DNA of 64,000 nucleotides, taken from assembly GCA_937879855.1 (NCBI GenBank), contig CALFMO010000050.1, positions 128,517 through 192,516 of the forward strand. The letters run 5' to 3'. Under the pieces are notes generated by a model that worked only from the letters and a program-made list of their open reading frames with translations, did not search any database and was not told the DNA's origin. Made by a program: the position numbers and the translations under genes. The DNA comes from an uncultured Acidobacteriaceae bacterium (GTDB taxonomy: Bacteria > Acidobacteriota > Terriglobia > Terriglobales > Acidobacteriaceae). Below, piece after piece: positions 8,211 to 15,529 of the stretch (positions are counted from its first letter, which is position 1; every line of letters begins with the position of its first letter).

Positions 8211-9791
8211 TCATTCGCGACGAGCGGGAGTCGGCCATTCGATGGCGTGGATAGTGCCATCGGCCTCGCGCTCCAGCGTGGGCGCATAGAGTCCCAGGAA
8301 TTGGCGCCGCCACCAAAAACCTTCCTTGCGTTTCTCAGAGATGGCCGTAAACCAGTATTGCCACATGACAGCGCGCACCTGATGCGGAGGAACTCTCTCA
8401 AAGGGATTTCCTGCGAAAAGACTGAGAACGTCCACGTCATTGGAGAGCAACCGCACTTCAGTTCGCGGCACGATCGGGTAGTCTCGCCACGATCCCAACG
8501 AAGCGAACCAGAGATTCCAGTCGAATCGCGGCTGGTAGGGCGCGTAAATCCCCGGCGGCTTGTGAACGTCCTGAGGTTTGTAGCGAAACGGATAGGGCAC
8601 CCAATTCGTTCCATCATCGGAACCCTGGAACTCAATCTCGTAGCGGCCGCGAGTCATGATGCCAAACAGTCCGTAGCGATTGGCGATGCGGAAGGGCTCG
8701 AGTGCCACAATCGGTGCAGTGGGCAGAGACATAGGGAAGAACCAAATCAACTCCGCAGCCGTGGCGTAGAAAACCCAGCTCAGCATGACGGCGCTCAGAG
8801 CCAGCTTCCCAATCTTGAACGACTGACGAAGGCTTCCCAACGTTTGTACGTCGCTCGGCGTCCCTCCCTGGATAAAGGATTTCTTCCATCGCTCCGGCAG
8901 GATGCGCAACAGGAAACGATCGTCCAGCAACAAGACTCCCAACGACAGCACAAGGTAGTTGAGGAACGTGTAATTCGCGGTGAGGATCACGCCCATCTCC
9001 CACGGCGTCACAATCAAGAAGCAGAGGATGCGCCAGCGGCGCGGCATGAACAGCATCCAAACCAATCCCAACTCCAGCGAGAGCGTGGCAAACGCAGTCG
9101 CGGCGTGAAACCGGTGGGGCAGATGCTGCATGTACCAGCCGATCCACGTAGGCAGCGGGCCATTCTGGTAGTACTCGTCCATGGCAGTGAAGTGCCGCCA
9201 TTCCGGATCGCCGCCGGCAATTTTGGCGACACCGGACTGGAAGTAGATGCGGAACCATTCCCACTGCAGCAGGAACAGGCTGGCACGCGATGGCGGCGAC
9301 GCACGGCCAAAGCCGGGCCGCAATCCGGGAGCCGCGAAGAAAAGCGAAATGAAGCCCGCTTCCAGCAGCATGCCATCCGACTGGTAGCCGGAAAAGTCTT
9401 GTGCGGCGCTCACGAACGACAGGAAGCAAACGAAGCAGATCGCCAGCATTCCGCGCGGCCAAATATTCAGCGTCAGCAAGATCGACGCGACCATGCCAAC
9501 CCAGCACAAGGCGGTCAACATAAGCGAGCCGCTCGAAATCCAAAGCACGGTCGGCGCGAACCACAGGCCGCGACTGTGGCCCAGAGTATGCGCGACAGCC
9601 TGCAGGTATTCGTTAGCGGGGAGAATCCCTTGCGGGCCGATGAGCCCGCGGACCTGAAAGACAAGCGAGAAAAAGGCGGAAAAATAAATCCCGCCCAGCG
9701 CGCGTAGGAAAAGCCAGCGCGGAATCAGGCGATCGGTTGGGCCATGCTCCGAGTCGAACAGCCATCGGACGGCATGGGCGAACCGGTCCAT
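8211..9791 (-). CDS. Lipase maturation factor (LMF1)-like membrane protein
   Basis: 526 residues with several hydrophobic segments in the first ~330. The sequence pattern matches the lipase maturation factor family: an early RWLFLRALGGIYFSAF segment, QWEWFRIYFQSGVAKI, and a C-terminal soluble domain with RYEIEFQGSDDGTNWVPYPFRYKP and PPHQVRAVMWQYWFT. In animals the family helps lipases fold in the ER; the bacterial role is unknown. The gene lies upstream of DoxX on the same strand. Confidence 0.82.
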   Translation of the reverse strand: MDRFAHAVRWLFDSEHGPTDRLIPRWLFLRALGGIYFSAFFSLVFQVRGLIGPQGILPANEYLQAVAHTLGHSRGLWFAPTVLWISSGSLMLTALCWVGMVASILLTLNIWPRGMLAICFVCFLSFVSAAQDFSGYQSDGMLLEAGFISLFFAAPGLRPGFGRASPPSRASLFLLQWEWFRIYFQSGVAKIAGGDPEWRHFTAMDEYYQNGPLPTWIGWYMQHLPHRFHAATAFATLSLELGLVWMLFMPRRWRILCFLIVTPWEMGVILTANYTFLNYLVLSLGVLLLDDRFLLRILPERWKKSFIQGGTPSDVQTLGSLRQSFKIGKLALSAVMLSWVFYATAAELIWFFPMSLPTAPIVALEPFRIANRYGLFGIMTRGRYEIEFQGSDDGTNWVPYPFRYKPQDVHKPPGIYAPYQPRFDWNLWFASLGSWRDYPIVPRTEVRLLSNDVDVLSLFAGNPFERVPPHQVRAVMWQYWFTAISEKRKEGFWWRRQFLGLYAPTLEREADGTIHAIEWPTPARRE

Positions 9792-9846
9792 TGCGTGCCC
9801 AATTATAGCGAGCCGAACTGCGCGCCGTTCCTCGCGAAGCCTGCGG

Positions 9847-10290
9847 CTACGCTGCGATCCGACGAACAGCCTTCCGCGCTTTCTCCGTCAAAGTGGGTTT
9901 GCCAACCGGAACGCTGGCTTCCCACGGCTCTTCAATTCCCATCAGGGCGAGCGCTCCGCCCGCCAGCGCCGCATTCTTCATGAACATGACCATGTTGTTC
10001 ATGCGAGTCTGGGGATCCTCGTCGCGCCAGAAGTCGTGCATGATGGGCGAGACTCCCGCCAGAAAACCGAGCAGCGCCACGGCTCCAAGCTTGGGCTTGA
10101 CGCCCAGCAAAATGCTTGCGCCGCCCACAAGCAGCGGCACGGCAGACAACGTCACCGCCAACTCCGGTTCGGGCACGCCCTTTGCGCGCGCATATGCGGC
10201 CATCGACTTGCGGTCCTTAAGATGGCCGATGCCGCTGTAAATAAAAAATCCGCCGAATATCAGGCGACCGATAAGAAAGGGGGTCTTCAT
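9847..10290 (-). CDS. DoxX family membrane protein
   Basis: 147 residues and four hydrophobic helices. The signature FLIGRLIFGGFFIYSGIGHL at the start and GFLAGVSPIMHDFW in the middle fit DoxX/SURF4-like proteins, which are often linked to redox or lipid functions. The ATG at 10290 has the Shine-Dalgarno GGAGGAATTTGAG; the longer upstream frame lacks one. A basic tail (TEKARKAVRRIAA) ends the protein. Confidence 0.85.
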   Translation of the reverse strand: MKTPFLIGRLIFGGFFIYSGIGHLKDRKSMAAYARAKGVPEPELAVTLSAVPLLVGGASILLGVKPKLGAVALLGFLAGVSPIMHDFWRDEDPQTRMNNMVMFMKNAALAGGALALMGIEEPWEASVPVGKPTLTEKARKAVRRIAA

Positions 10291-10454
10291 CTCAAATTCC
10301 TCCGCGTAATTGTTGATAGTGAGTGCGCGTAGTTGGGATGAGGAAAGCGCAAGCTCGGTTGGCGGGGAAGAACTTACTCTCCGCCTTAACCCGCTCCTTC
10401 CCGTGTGGGAAATTCGGGGCAGATGGGACGTTTCCACATTAATCGGCTATAGCG

Positions 10455-10549
10455 GGTGGCTCGGGACAATCGTATCTTCCGAGACTTGAGGGTGCCCCGT
10501 TCAAGCTCAGCTTGAGCGGGGCTTTTCTGTCGGCCCCCGTACGGTCGCG
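10455..10549 (+). repeat. ~95-bp repeat with strong hairpin, copy A
   Basis: Nearly identical to 12866-12960. It contains GACAATCGTATCTTCCGAG and then a 14-bp stem, GCCCCGTTCAAGCT / AGCTTGAGCGGGGC, followed by TTTT (10494-10526). It looks like an intrinsic terminator, but no plus-strand gene ends here, so it is more likely a mobile repeat. Confidence 0.8.
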
Positions 10550-10757
10550 CAACCGACAGAGGCTGCCCCACCCTGCGCGATGTTCGCAGGGTGGGCACGA
10601 TGCTGCTGGCGTCTTGAGCCTTTGATCTTCGGACCTGCATCTTCCGGACTCGGAATCTCCTGCTGCCATTGGCTCGAATGCCCAGCCTTCGAAAAACGCG
10701 AAGGCTGGGGCAGCCGCTCTCGGAGTGGTACGAGCAAAAAACAAAGGTGGGCCAGCC
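10550..10757 (+). repeat. ~210-bp composite (BIME-like) repeat, copy 1
   Basis: It runs from CAACCGACAGAGGCTGCC to AAAGGTGGGCCAGCC. It contains two hairpins in opposite orientation: CCCACCCTGCG/CGCAGGGTGGG at the left and CCCAGCCTTCG/CGAAGGCTGGG at the right, joined by a conserved ~70-bp core (GATCTTCGGACCTGCATC and on). Copies 2 and 3 lie at 11758-11965 and 13452-13665 in the same orientation. Confidence 0.88.
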
Positions 10758-10859
10758 CCCATAGGGAATGAAACCCGGGGAGAGACGAGACCTTCCCCGA
10801 TTTTCCGAAGGGCGGATAGCAGGTTCGCTATCCGCCCTCGTTTTGTGCAAGCAGCAGAA

Positions 10860-11291
10860 CTACTGGCCCAATGCCGCGGCTGTAGTCGTGGCCTTGGCCA
10901 CCTGTTTTTCAGTTTTATGCGCCGGCCCGATGAATTCCAGCGTCATGCCAAGTTCAGGTAGTTGCATGGCCGTGGCGTAGCTCCCGTCCGGGGTGACTTC
11001 GAGGACGAGCCGGCTCAGATCAGTCGACTTGGCGTCTCCAGTGGAAGCCACCAGCAGCAAATACCCGGCACGAACCCCGTCGAGTTTGGTCAGGCGCAGC
11101 ATGCGAGAAGGAGTGTCGGGATCGAAGGAGAATGCATATTCTCCTGCGGGAACTTTGGTGGTTCCGAAGTGAACATCGTGCGTGAGCGTGAACTTACCGC
11201 GCGCCTCCTGGGCGGAAGCCAGGCTGGGCACCAAGCTCAGAGTGGTCAACGCCAGCAGCGTGGCATATGCAAATTTACGAATCGAAGTCAT
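10860..11291 (-). CDS. Small secreted protein of unknown function
   Basis: 143 residues. The start ATG at 11291 has AGGAGATTCCC upstream and begins a clear signal peptide (MTSIRKFAYATLLALTTLSL, cleavage near ASA-Q). The mature part, with FTLTHDVHFGTTKVPAGEYAF and a later SRLVLEVTPDGSYA, reads as a small beta-sandwich; similar short secreted proteins are common in Acidobacteriota (inference). It is isolated by repeats on both sides, so it has no operon context. Confidence 0.75.
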   Translation of the reverse strand: MTSIRKFAYATLLALTTLSLVPSLASAQEARGKFTLTHDVHFGTTKVPAGEYAFSFDPDTPSRMLRLTKLDGVRAGYLLLVASTGDAKSTDLSRLVLEVTPDGSYATAMQLPELGMTLEFIGPAHKTEKQVAKATTTAAALGQ

Positions 11292-11554
11292 GGGAATCTC
11301 CTTTTGCTCTTTCTGCGTGTGCGCGAAGAGCGGGTCTGAAGAGCACACTGCCCGCGTAAGGCCGGGCGTGTGGGCTCAGATTTTTGTGGAGATCAACGGG
11401 GTCAGAAGATTTGCATGCCGCTGCAGGGCTGCTTGCAAACATCAACTTCGCGGGAACCAGCTGCAGAGCCGGCTGCGAAGTGAAATCATTGTGAACGAAT
11501 GCAGTTCGCGAGTCCAATTCAAAGAAATGATCAGCGGGATTCGTGCGGAGCCGC

Positions 11555-11578
11555 GTAGCGACAGCCGCCTTGGCTGTC
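11555..11578 (+). repeat. GTAG-footed REP palindrome
   Basis: GTAGCGACAGCC-GCCTT-GGCTGTC, the same family as 8067-8090. Confidence 0.7.
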
Positions 11579-11757
11579 CATATCTTTTCCCAGCGACCGT
11601 CGCGATCGCTGCCGCTCAAGGACCAAGCCGCCCAGTTGAAGCACGTTTCTACACGTCTGGCCGCGCAGGTTTGCAGAACTCCCATGCAATACGAGAACAC
11701 GTAAGGTTTGCACATTCATCCTGATACCGACTGAGGAAGCGGGCGCGCTGGCCCACC

Positions 11758-11965
11758 CAACCGACGGAGGCTGCCCCACCCTGCGCGATGTTCGCAGGGT
11801 GGGCACGATGCTGCCGGCGTCTTGAGCCTTTGATCTTCGGACCTGCATCTTCCGGACTCGGAATCTCCTGCTCCCATTGGCCGGAATGCCCAGCCTTCGA
11901 AAACCGCGAAGGCTGGGGCAGCCGCTCTCGGCGCAGTACGAGCAAAAAACAAAGGTGGGCCAGCC
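11758..11965 (+). repeat. ~210-bp composite (BIME-like) repeat, copy 2
   Basis: Same orientation and both hairpins as copy 1, with scattered substitutions, for example GACGGAGG for GACAGAGG near the left end. Downstream it continues into GGAAGAACTTACTCTCCGCC (11981-12000), which in copy 1 lies upstream instead. Confidence 0.88.
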
Positions 11966-12198
11966 AGCCTCGCTTGGCAGGGAAGAACTTACTCTCCGCC
12001 ACCCGCGCCTCGCCGGCCCTCACGGTATTGCGATAACCAATCTCAAAACGTACTCTCAGCGTCCTCTACCCAAAACCTGTCAAGACGATCAATAAGCGAA
12101 AGTCCGCGCAACCAAAACAAACAGAAGGGAAAATAAAGACAGAATTTGTTCCGTTTTACCCCATCCAAAATGCTATTCTGGATATATAGACTGAAATC

Positions 12199-12227
12199 AA
12201 AGGCGCAGCCTCCGGGCTTGCGCCTTT
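12199..12227 (+). promoter_or_regulatory. Leader hairpin before the PD-(D/E)XK gene
   Basis: AAAGGCGCA and TGCGCCTTT form a 9-bp stem, with a second inner GCC/GGC pairing. It ends 12 bases before the ATG at 12240, and there is no Shine-Dalgarno between them. It may be an attenuator, a regulator of translation, or part of the mobile unit that carries the gene. Confidence 0.45.
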
Positions 12228-12239
12228 CTATTTCCCACC

Positions 12240-12824
12240 ATGGCCAAACGGTCGCGACGCCCAACTCCTCCCGCGTCGCGCCCGAACCCTGCCCGCCAGC
12301 GCGAGCTCAACACCAAGCGCCGCGGAGAACTCGCCGAACTCGCCTTCACCCTCAAAGCCGCCCGCCTCGGCTTCGGAGTCTCCCGGCCCTTCGGCGACAG
12401 CGAACGCTACGATGCCATCGTCGACGCCCGCGACCTCACCCCCAACCGCAGGCGCCCCGAAGCCGCCAACTGGAAGCCCATCTGTCCCGCATTCCCCATC
12501 CTCCGCCGTGGCGCCAGCCCTCGCCGGTGTCCGCACGATCCCACGCCGCCGCTCTGGCGCGTCCAGGTGAAGTGCTCCACCCAGATCGAAAACGGCATGT
12601 ACCACCTCAACGCCCACCGCCGCACCGGAGGCCGCGCCGTCCCCTATCTCCCCGGCGAAATCGACTTCCTCGCCGCTTACATCATCCCCGAAGACACCTG
12701 GTACCTCATTCCTCTCCAGGCCTTCCTCGGATCCACCAGCCTCCTGTTCCGCCGCCGAGCCGACCGCAAGCCCGGCCTCTACGACGCCTACCGCGAAGCC
12801 TGGCACCTCCTCCGCCCATCGTGA
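12240..12824 (+). CDS. PD-(D/E)XK endonuclease-like protein
   Basis: 194 residues, basic and arginine/proline-rich. It shows the order of a PD-(D/E)XK nuclease core: E30 or E33 in RRGELAELAF, D58 in SERYDAIVD, and Q109-V-K111 in WRVQVKC. It resembles the group I intron-associated PD-(D/E)XK family (homing-type nucleases), which occurs as free-standing genes. No intron is visible here. No Shine-Dalgarno precedes the ATG; a hairpin does. Codons end overwhelmingly in C, unlike many neighbours. It may act as a homing or restriction nuclease (inference). Confidence 0.65.
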   Translation: MAKRSRRPTPPASRPNPARQRELNTKRRGELAELAFTLKAARLGFGVSRPFGDSERYDAIVDARDLTPNRRRPEAANWKPICPAFPILRRGASPRRCPHDPTPPLWRVQVKCSTQIENGMYHLNAHRRTGGRAVPYLPGEIDFLAAYIIPEDTWYLIPLQAFLGSTSLLFRRRADRKPGLYDAYREAWHLLRPS

Positions 12825-12865
12825 TGCGTGTGTGGGGACAGCTGCCCTCGGCTGAAACTCCGGGC

Positions 12866-12960
12866 GGTTGGCTCCGGACAATCGTATCTTCCGAGCCTAG
12901 GGGGTGCCCCGTTCAAGCTCAGCTTGAGCGGGGCTTTTCCGTCGCCCCCCCACGGTCGCG
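12866..12960 (+). repeat. ~95-bp repeat with strong hairpin, copy B
   Basis: Matches 10455-10549, including the 14-bp GCCCCGTTCAAGCT stem and TTTT run (12906-12938). It ends immediately beside the stop codon of the RAYT remnant, as expected for repeats that flank a RAYT gene. Confidence 0.8.
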
Positions 12961-12961
12961 G

Positions 12962-13102
12962 TCAGGAATACCCGGCCCGCTCCTTGGCGCGAGCTGTCCA
13001 CTGCGACTCAATCTCGACGGCTCCCATCTCGCCAGTCGCGTAGTGACGAAAGCTGCTCCAGGGCCAGTCCTCGGGTTTGGCCACCAATCCGCGCTTGGCG
13101 CA
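12962..13102 (-). pseudogene. C-terminal remnant of a REP-associated tyrosine transposase (RAYT)
   Basis: The minus strand encodes AKRGLVAKPEDWPWSSFRHY, then ATGEMGAVEIESQWTARAKE and RAGYS-stop. RGLV-x-x-PEDWPWSS is the hallmark C-terminal block of IS200-like (Y1) transposases of the RAYT type. Upstream of about 13102 the similarity is lost, so the HUH and tyrosine catalytic motifs are missing and the gene is dead. The remnant abuts the ~95-bp repeat and lies among REPs. Confidence 0.8.
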
Positions 13103-13248
13103 AGACTTACCCCGAGGTTTTGACCGTTCCACCCGCCTGAAAACATTAAGTTAATCAGAGCAAACTCCCTGTCATTCCGACCGGAGCCGGAGCAAACGCG
13201 ACGGCGGAGTGGAGGAACCTTGTGTTTCCCCGGGCTCACGATGCCCAC

Positions 13249-13275
13249 GTAGGGACGGACGCATTCGTCCGTCCC
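13249..13275 (+). repeat. GTAG-footed REP palindrome, GGACGCATTCGTCC type
   Basis: GTAGGGACGGACGCATTCGT followed by CCGTCCC, a 10-bp stem. Related units lie at 19473-19499 and 21576-21597. Confidence 0.7.
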
Positions 13276-13451
13276 CGCGCCTCGCGCCGAGTCCCGAAGG
13301 GACGGCTGACGATAGCCCGCCAGTTTTAAGGGCGGTTGGCCGGCGGTTGACGATCAATTTCGTGCCGTAGGCACGATTGAGATTACCGCCCAAGGGCTCA
13401 GGTGTCCTCGTGGGGCCCGCACCCGGATTTGTAAACGTGGGATGGCCTACG

Positions 13452-13665
13452 CAACCGACAGAGGCTGCCCCACCCTGCGCGATGTTCGCAGGGTGGGCAC
13501 GATGCTGATTACATCTTGAGCCTATTGACCTTTGAGCCTGCCGTTGATCTTCCGGACTCAGAATCTCCTGCTCTCATCGGCCCGAATGCCCAGCCTTCGA
13601 AAACCGCGAAGGCTGGGGCAGCCGCTCTCGGAGTAGTACGAGCAAAAAACAAAGGTGGGCCAGCC
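13452..13665 (+). repeat. ~210-bp composite (BIME-like) repeat, copy 3
   Basis: Third copy in the same orientation. The two hairpins are intact, but the core differs, for example GATTACATCTTGAGCC and a duplicated GAGCCT segment. It ends about 100 bases before the ImmA-PIN-FRG island. Confidence 0.86.
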
Positions 13666-13723
13666 AGCCCCCAAAGAGCGCGAAAGGATGGGCCACTCGC
13701 GAAGGGTTCTTTCTACCAAGAGA

Positions 13724-13748
13724 CATCCGATCGCGGATGGTTCATAAT
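13724..13748 (+). promoter_or_regulatory. Possible operator and -10 of the ImmA island
   Basis: CATCCG-ATCG-CGGATG (13724-13739) is a 6-bp inverted repeat just upstream of CATAAT (13743-13748), a fair -10 located 20 bases before the first ATG. The first gene encodes an XRE-type helix-turn-helix, so this repeat could be its autoregulatory operator. No clear -35 is seen. Confidence 0.35.
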
Positions 13749-13768
13749 CCATTTGCAAATCGAAAACC

Positions 13769-14977
13769 ATGGCACCGATGCTCAACCCGGACATTCTGCG
13801 ATGGGCTAGGGAGACGGCTGGGCTTTCCCTCGAAGAGGCAGCCCACGCAATCGAACTGAAGGAAGCGTACGGCACGTCTGGGCCCGAACGGCTAGAGGCG
13901 CTTGAAGCGGGCAAGGAAGAGCCTTCCCGACCATTGCTTTTGAGAATGGCGAAGGTATATCGGCGGTCGTTACTCGTCTTTTACCTTGAACACCGCCCGA
14001 AGACTGGTGACCGCGGCAAGGACTTTCGAACCCTTCCAGGGGGCGAGGAGCCACTGTACAACCCGGTCCTCGACGCGCTCCTTCGAGACATTCGAGGTCG
14101 GCAGGGCATCATCAAGTCTCTGCTCGAAGATTCCGAGGTTGAACGACTCCCCTTTATCGGATCTGCGACGGTGGACGTTCCCGTAACCACGCTGGCGGCA
14201 CGGATCACCAAAGGGCTCAAATTCGACCTGAATAGTTTTCGTAAACAAGCCAAGATTGAGGAGGCGTTCGCGTACTTGCGTCTCAGAACGGAGGCCAGCC
14301 GAATTTTCGTCATGCTCCTCGGGAATTTAGGAAGCCACCACACCAACATCCCTGTTGACACGTTCCGCGGCTTTGCGTTGGCGGACGAGATCGCCCCGCT
14401 CGTAGTCATAAACGACAACGACGCCGTATCCGCTTGGAGCTTCACGACATTGCACGAAGTGGCCCACTTGTGGCTCGGTGCCACCGGGCTCAGCGGATCG
14501 GTGAGCGGACTGAAGATTGAACAATACTGTAGCGACGTTGCTGCGGAGATACTGCTGCCGCCAAATGAGCTTGAAGAGTTCGCTCGGGCTAGAACGCTCT
14601 CCTCAGACAAACTGGCGGAACGAGTCTCCCAATTTGCGGACAAGCGCAACATCAGCCGCGCGATGGTCGCCTACAGACTATTTCGAACCGGGGCTATCGC
14701 TGAAAAAACGTGGGACGACCTCCGAGAGAAATTCTACAAGGACTGGGTTGCTCACACAGAGCGCGAGGCACTCAAACAGAAAGGTCGCGAAGGTGGGCCG
14801 AGCTACTACGTCATTAGAAGGCATAAGATCGGTAAGGCGCTGCTTGCCTTAGCCAATCGCTCTCTCGGCGAAGGTCTCCTCACATACACCAAGGCGGCGA
14901 GACTACTCGGCGTGAAAGCGCGAAACGTGGAGCCCTTGCTCTCGGGTTCGTCGTCTAGCCGAGGAGGCGAGTCATGA
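13769..14977 (+). CDS. XRE helix-turn-helix / ImmA-IrrE metallopeptidase
   Basis: 402 residues. Residues 7-70 form an XRE-type DNA-binding domain (ILRWARETAGLSLEEAA, then LEALEAGKEEPSRPLLLRMA). Residues about 170-290 form the ImmA/IrrE zinc protease domain with H229-E-V-A-H233 and a downstream acidic residue in SDVAAEILLP. A ~110-residue C-terminal extension follows. Such proteins act as regulator or antitoxin, or cleave a repressor when stress or phage is sensed (ImmA of ICEBs1, IrrE of Deinococcus). The stop overlaps the next start (ATGA), so the two are co-translated. Confidence 0.88.
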   Translation: MAPMLNPDILRWARETAGLSLEEAAHAIELKEAYGTSGPERLEALEAGKEEPSRPLLLRMAKVYRRSLLVFYLEHRPKTGDRGKDFRTLPGGEEPLYNPVLDALLRDIRGRQGIIKSLLEDSEVERLPFIGSATVDVPVTTLAARITKGLKFDLNSFRKQAKIEEAFAYLRLRTEASRIFVMLLGNLGSHHTNIPVDTFRGFALADEIAPLVVINDNDAVSAWSFTTLHEVAHLWLGATGLSGSVSGLKIEQYCSDVAAEILLPPNELEEFARARTLSSDKLAERVSQFADKRNISRAMVAYRLFRTGAIAEKTWDDLREKFYKDWVAHTEREALKQKGREGGPSYYVIRRHKIGKALLALANRSLGEGLLTYTKAARLLGVKARNVEPLLSGSSSSRGGES

Positions 14978-15477
14978 TTTACCTCCTCGACGCCAACATC
15001 CTCATAACGGCGGCGAACACATACTACGGAATCAGCCGCGTCCCAGAATTTTGGACCTGGTTACAGCATCAGGGGACTTCCGGGTTCATAAAGATTCCTG
15101 TCGAGATGTACGAAGAGGTCTTGGAGGGTCGCAAAGAAGATGACGAGTTGCTTGATTGGGTCAGGAATGACACCAATCGTACTGCCCTAGTATTCGATGA
15201 GGCGTCAAAGCCCGATTTGGTTCAGCGAGTCGTGAAAGAGGGATATGCGAGCGGCCTGACCGACGACGAAGTAGAGAAACTGGGGCGCGATCCCTTCCTG
15301 ATCTCCTATGGGCTGGTTGATGGCAACCGTTGCATCGCCACTACTGAAGTATCGAAGCCTACGAAGACACGCCATAACCGACATATCCCGGACGTGTGCG
15401 CCACGTTGAAAGTGAGTTGTTGCGGACCATGGGAACTCAATAAACATCTCGGGTTCAAGACTGGATGGAAGGCATGA
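14974..15477 (+). CDS. DUF4411 PIN-like RNase, probable toxin
   Basis: 167 residues. The N-terminal YLLDANILITAANTYY with D6 is the first acidic motif of PIN-fold RNases; EMYEEVLEGRKEDDELLDW supplies a second acid, and DPFLISYGLVDGNRCIATTE a third region. A C-terminal HIPDVC block is typical of DUF4411. The gene overlaps the ImmA gene by 4 bases (ATGA), the arrangement of a toxin-antitoxin pair in which the HTH-ImmA protein is the partner. RNase activity is inferred from the fold. Confidence 0.82.
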   Translation: MIYLLDANILITAANTYYGISRVPEFWTWLQHQGTSGFIKIPVEMYEEVLEGRKEDDELLDWVRNDTNRTALVFDEASKPDLVQRVVKEGYASGLTDDEVEKLGRDPFLISYGLVDGNRCIATTEVSKPTKTRHNRHIPDVCATLKVSCCGPWELNKHLGFKTGWKA

Positions 15478-15529
15478 ATAGCCCTTGGGGGCGGGCGCCG
15501 AAGCATGAGCCGCCTGGGGGAGATACAAG

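Larger units (their letters stand above)
10291..10859. other. Gene-free repeat region
   Basis: No convincing gene. The region holds one copy of the ~95-bp terminator-like repeat (10455-10549) directly abutting one copy of the ~210-bp composite repeat (10550-10757). A 20-base motif at 10366-10385 recurs at 11981-12000. Confidence 0.7.
11292..12239. other. Gene-free repeat region
   Basis: About 950 bases without a credible gene. It contains a GTAG-REP (11555-11578), composite repeat copy 2 (11758-11965), a 20-base recurrent motif (11981-12000) and, from about 12040, an AT-richer stretch leading to a hairpin before the PD-(D/E)XK gene. Confidence 0.65.
12825..13768. other. Gene-free repeat region with transposase remnant
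   Basis: About 940 bases without an intact gene. It holds the second ~95-bp repeat, a RAYT C-terminal remnant, a GTAG-REP at 13249, short hairpins such as TCGTGCCGTAGGCACGA (about 13360), composite repeat copy 3 and the presumed promoter of the ImmA island. Confidence 0.7.

Noticed and set aside
8247..9707. 486-codon open frame opposite the lipase-maturation-factor-like gene
   Set aside because: Composition is Arg/Gln/Glu-rich without any fold pattern; the minus-strand gene has clear membrane segments and family motifs.
10494..10526. True intrinsic terminator at the 14-bp hairpin plus TTTT
   Set aside because: No gene reads toward it on the plus strand and an identical unit lies at 12906-12938; kept as repeat, not as terminator.
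10386..10850. Open frames inside the ~210-bp repeats (also 11531-12023 and 13558-13914)
   Set aside because: Near-identical peptides appear at each repeat copy because the repeat is copied; no start signals or domains.
12146..13123. 325-codon plus-strand frame over the PD-(D/E)XK gene and repeat
   Set aside because: Extremely rich in Arg/Pro/His, spans the gene and a repeat, and has no domain; the +1 shifted frame from 12240 carries the nuclease motifs.
13452..13665. CRISPR-like array from recurrent ~210-bp units
   Set aside because: The three units are unevenly spaced (about 1.2 and 1.7 kb) with genes between them and have no short repeat-spacer pattern or cas genes.
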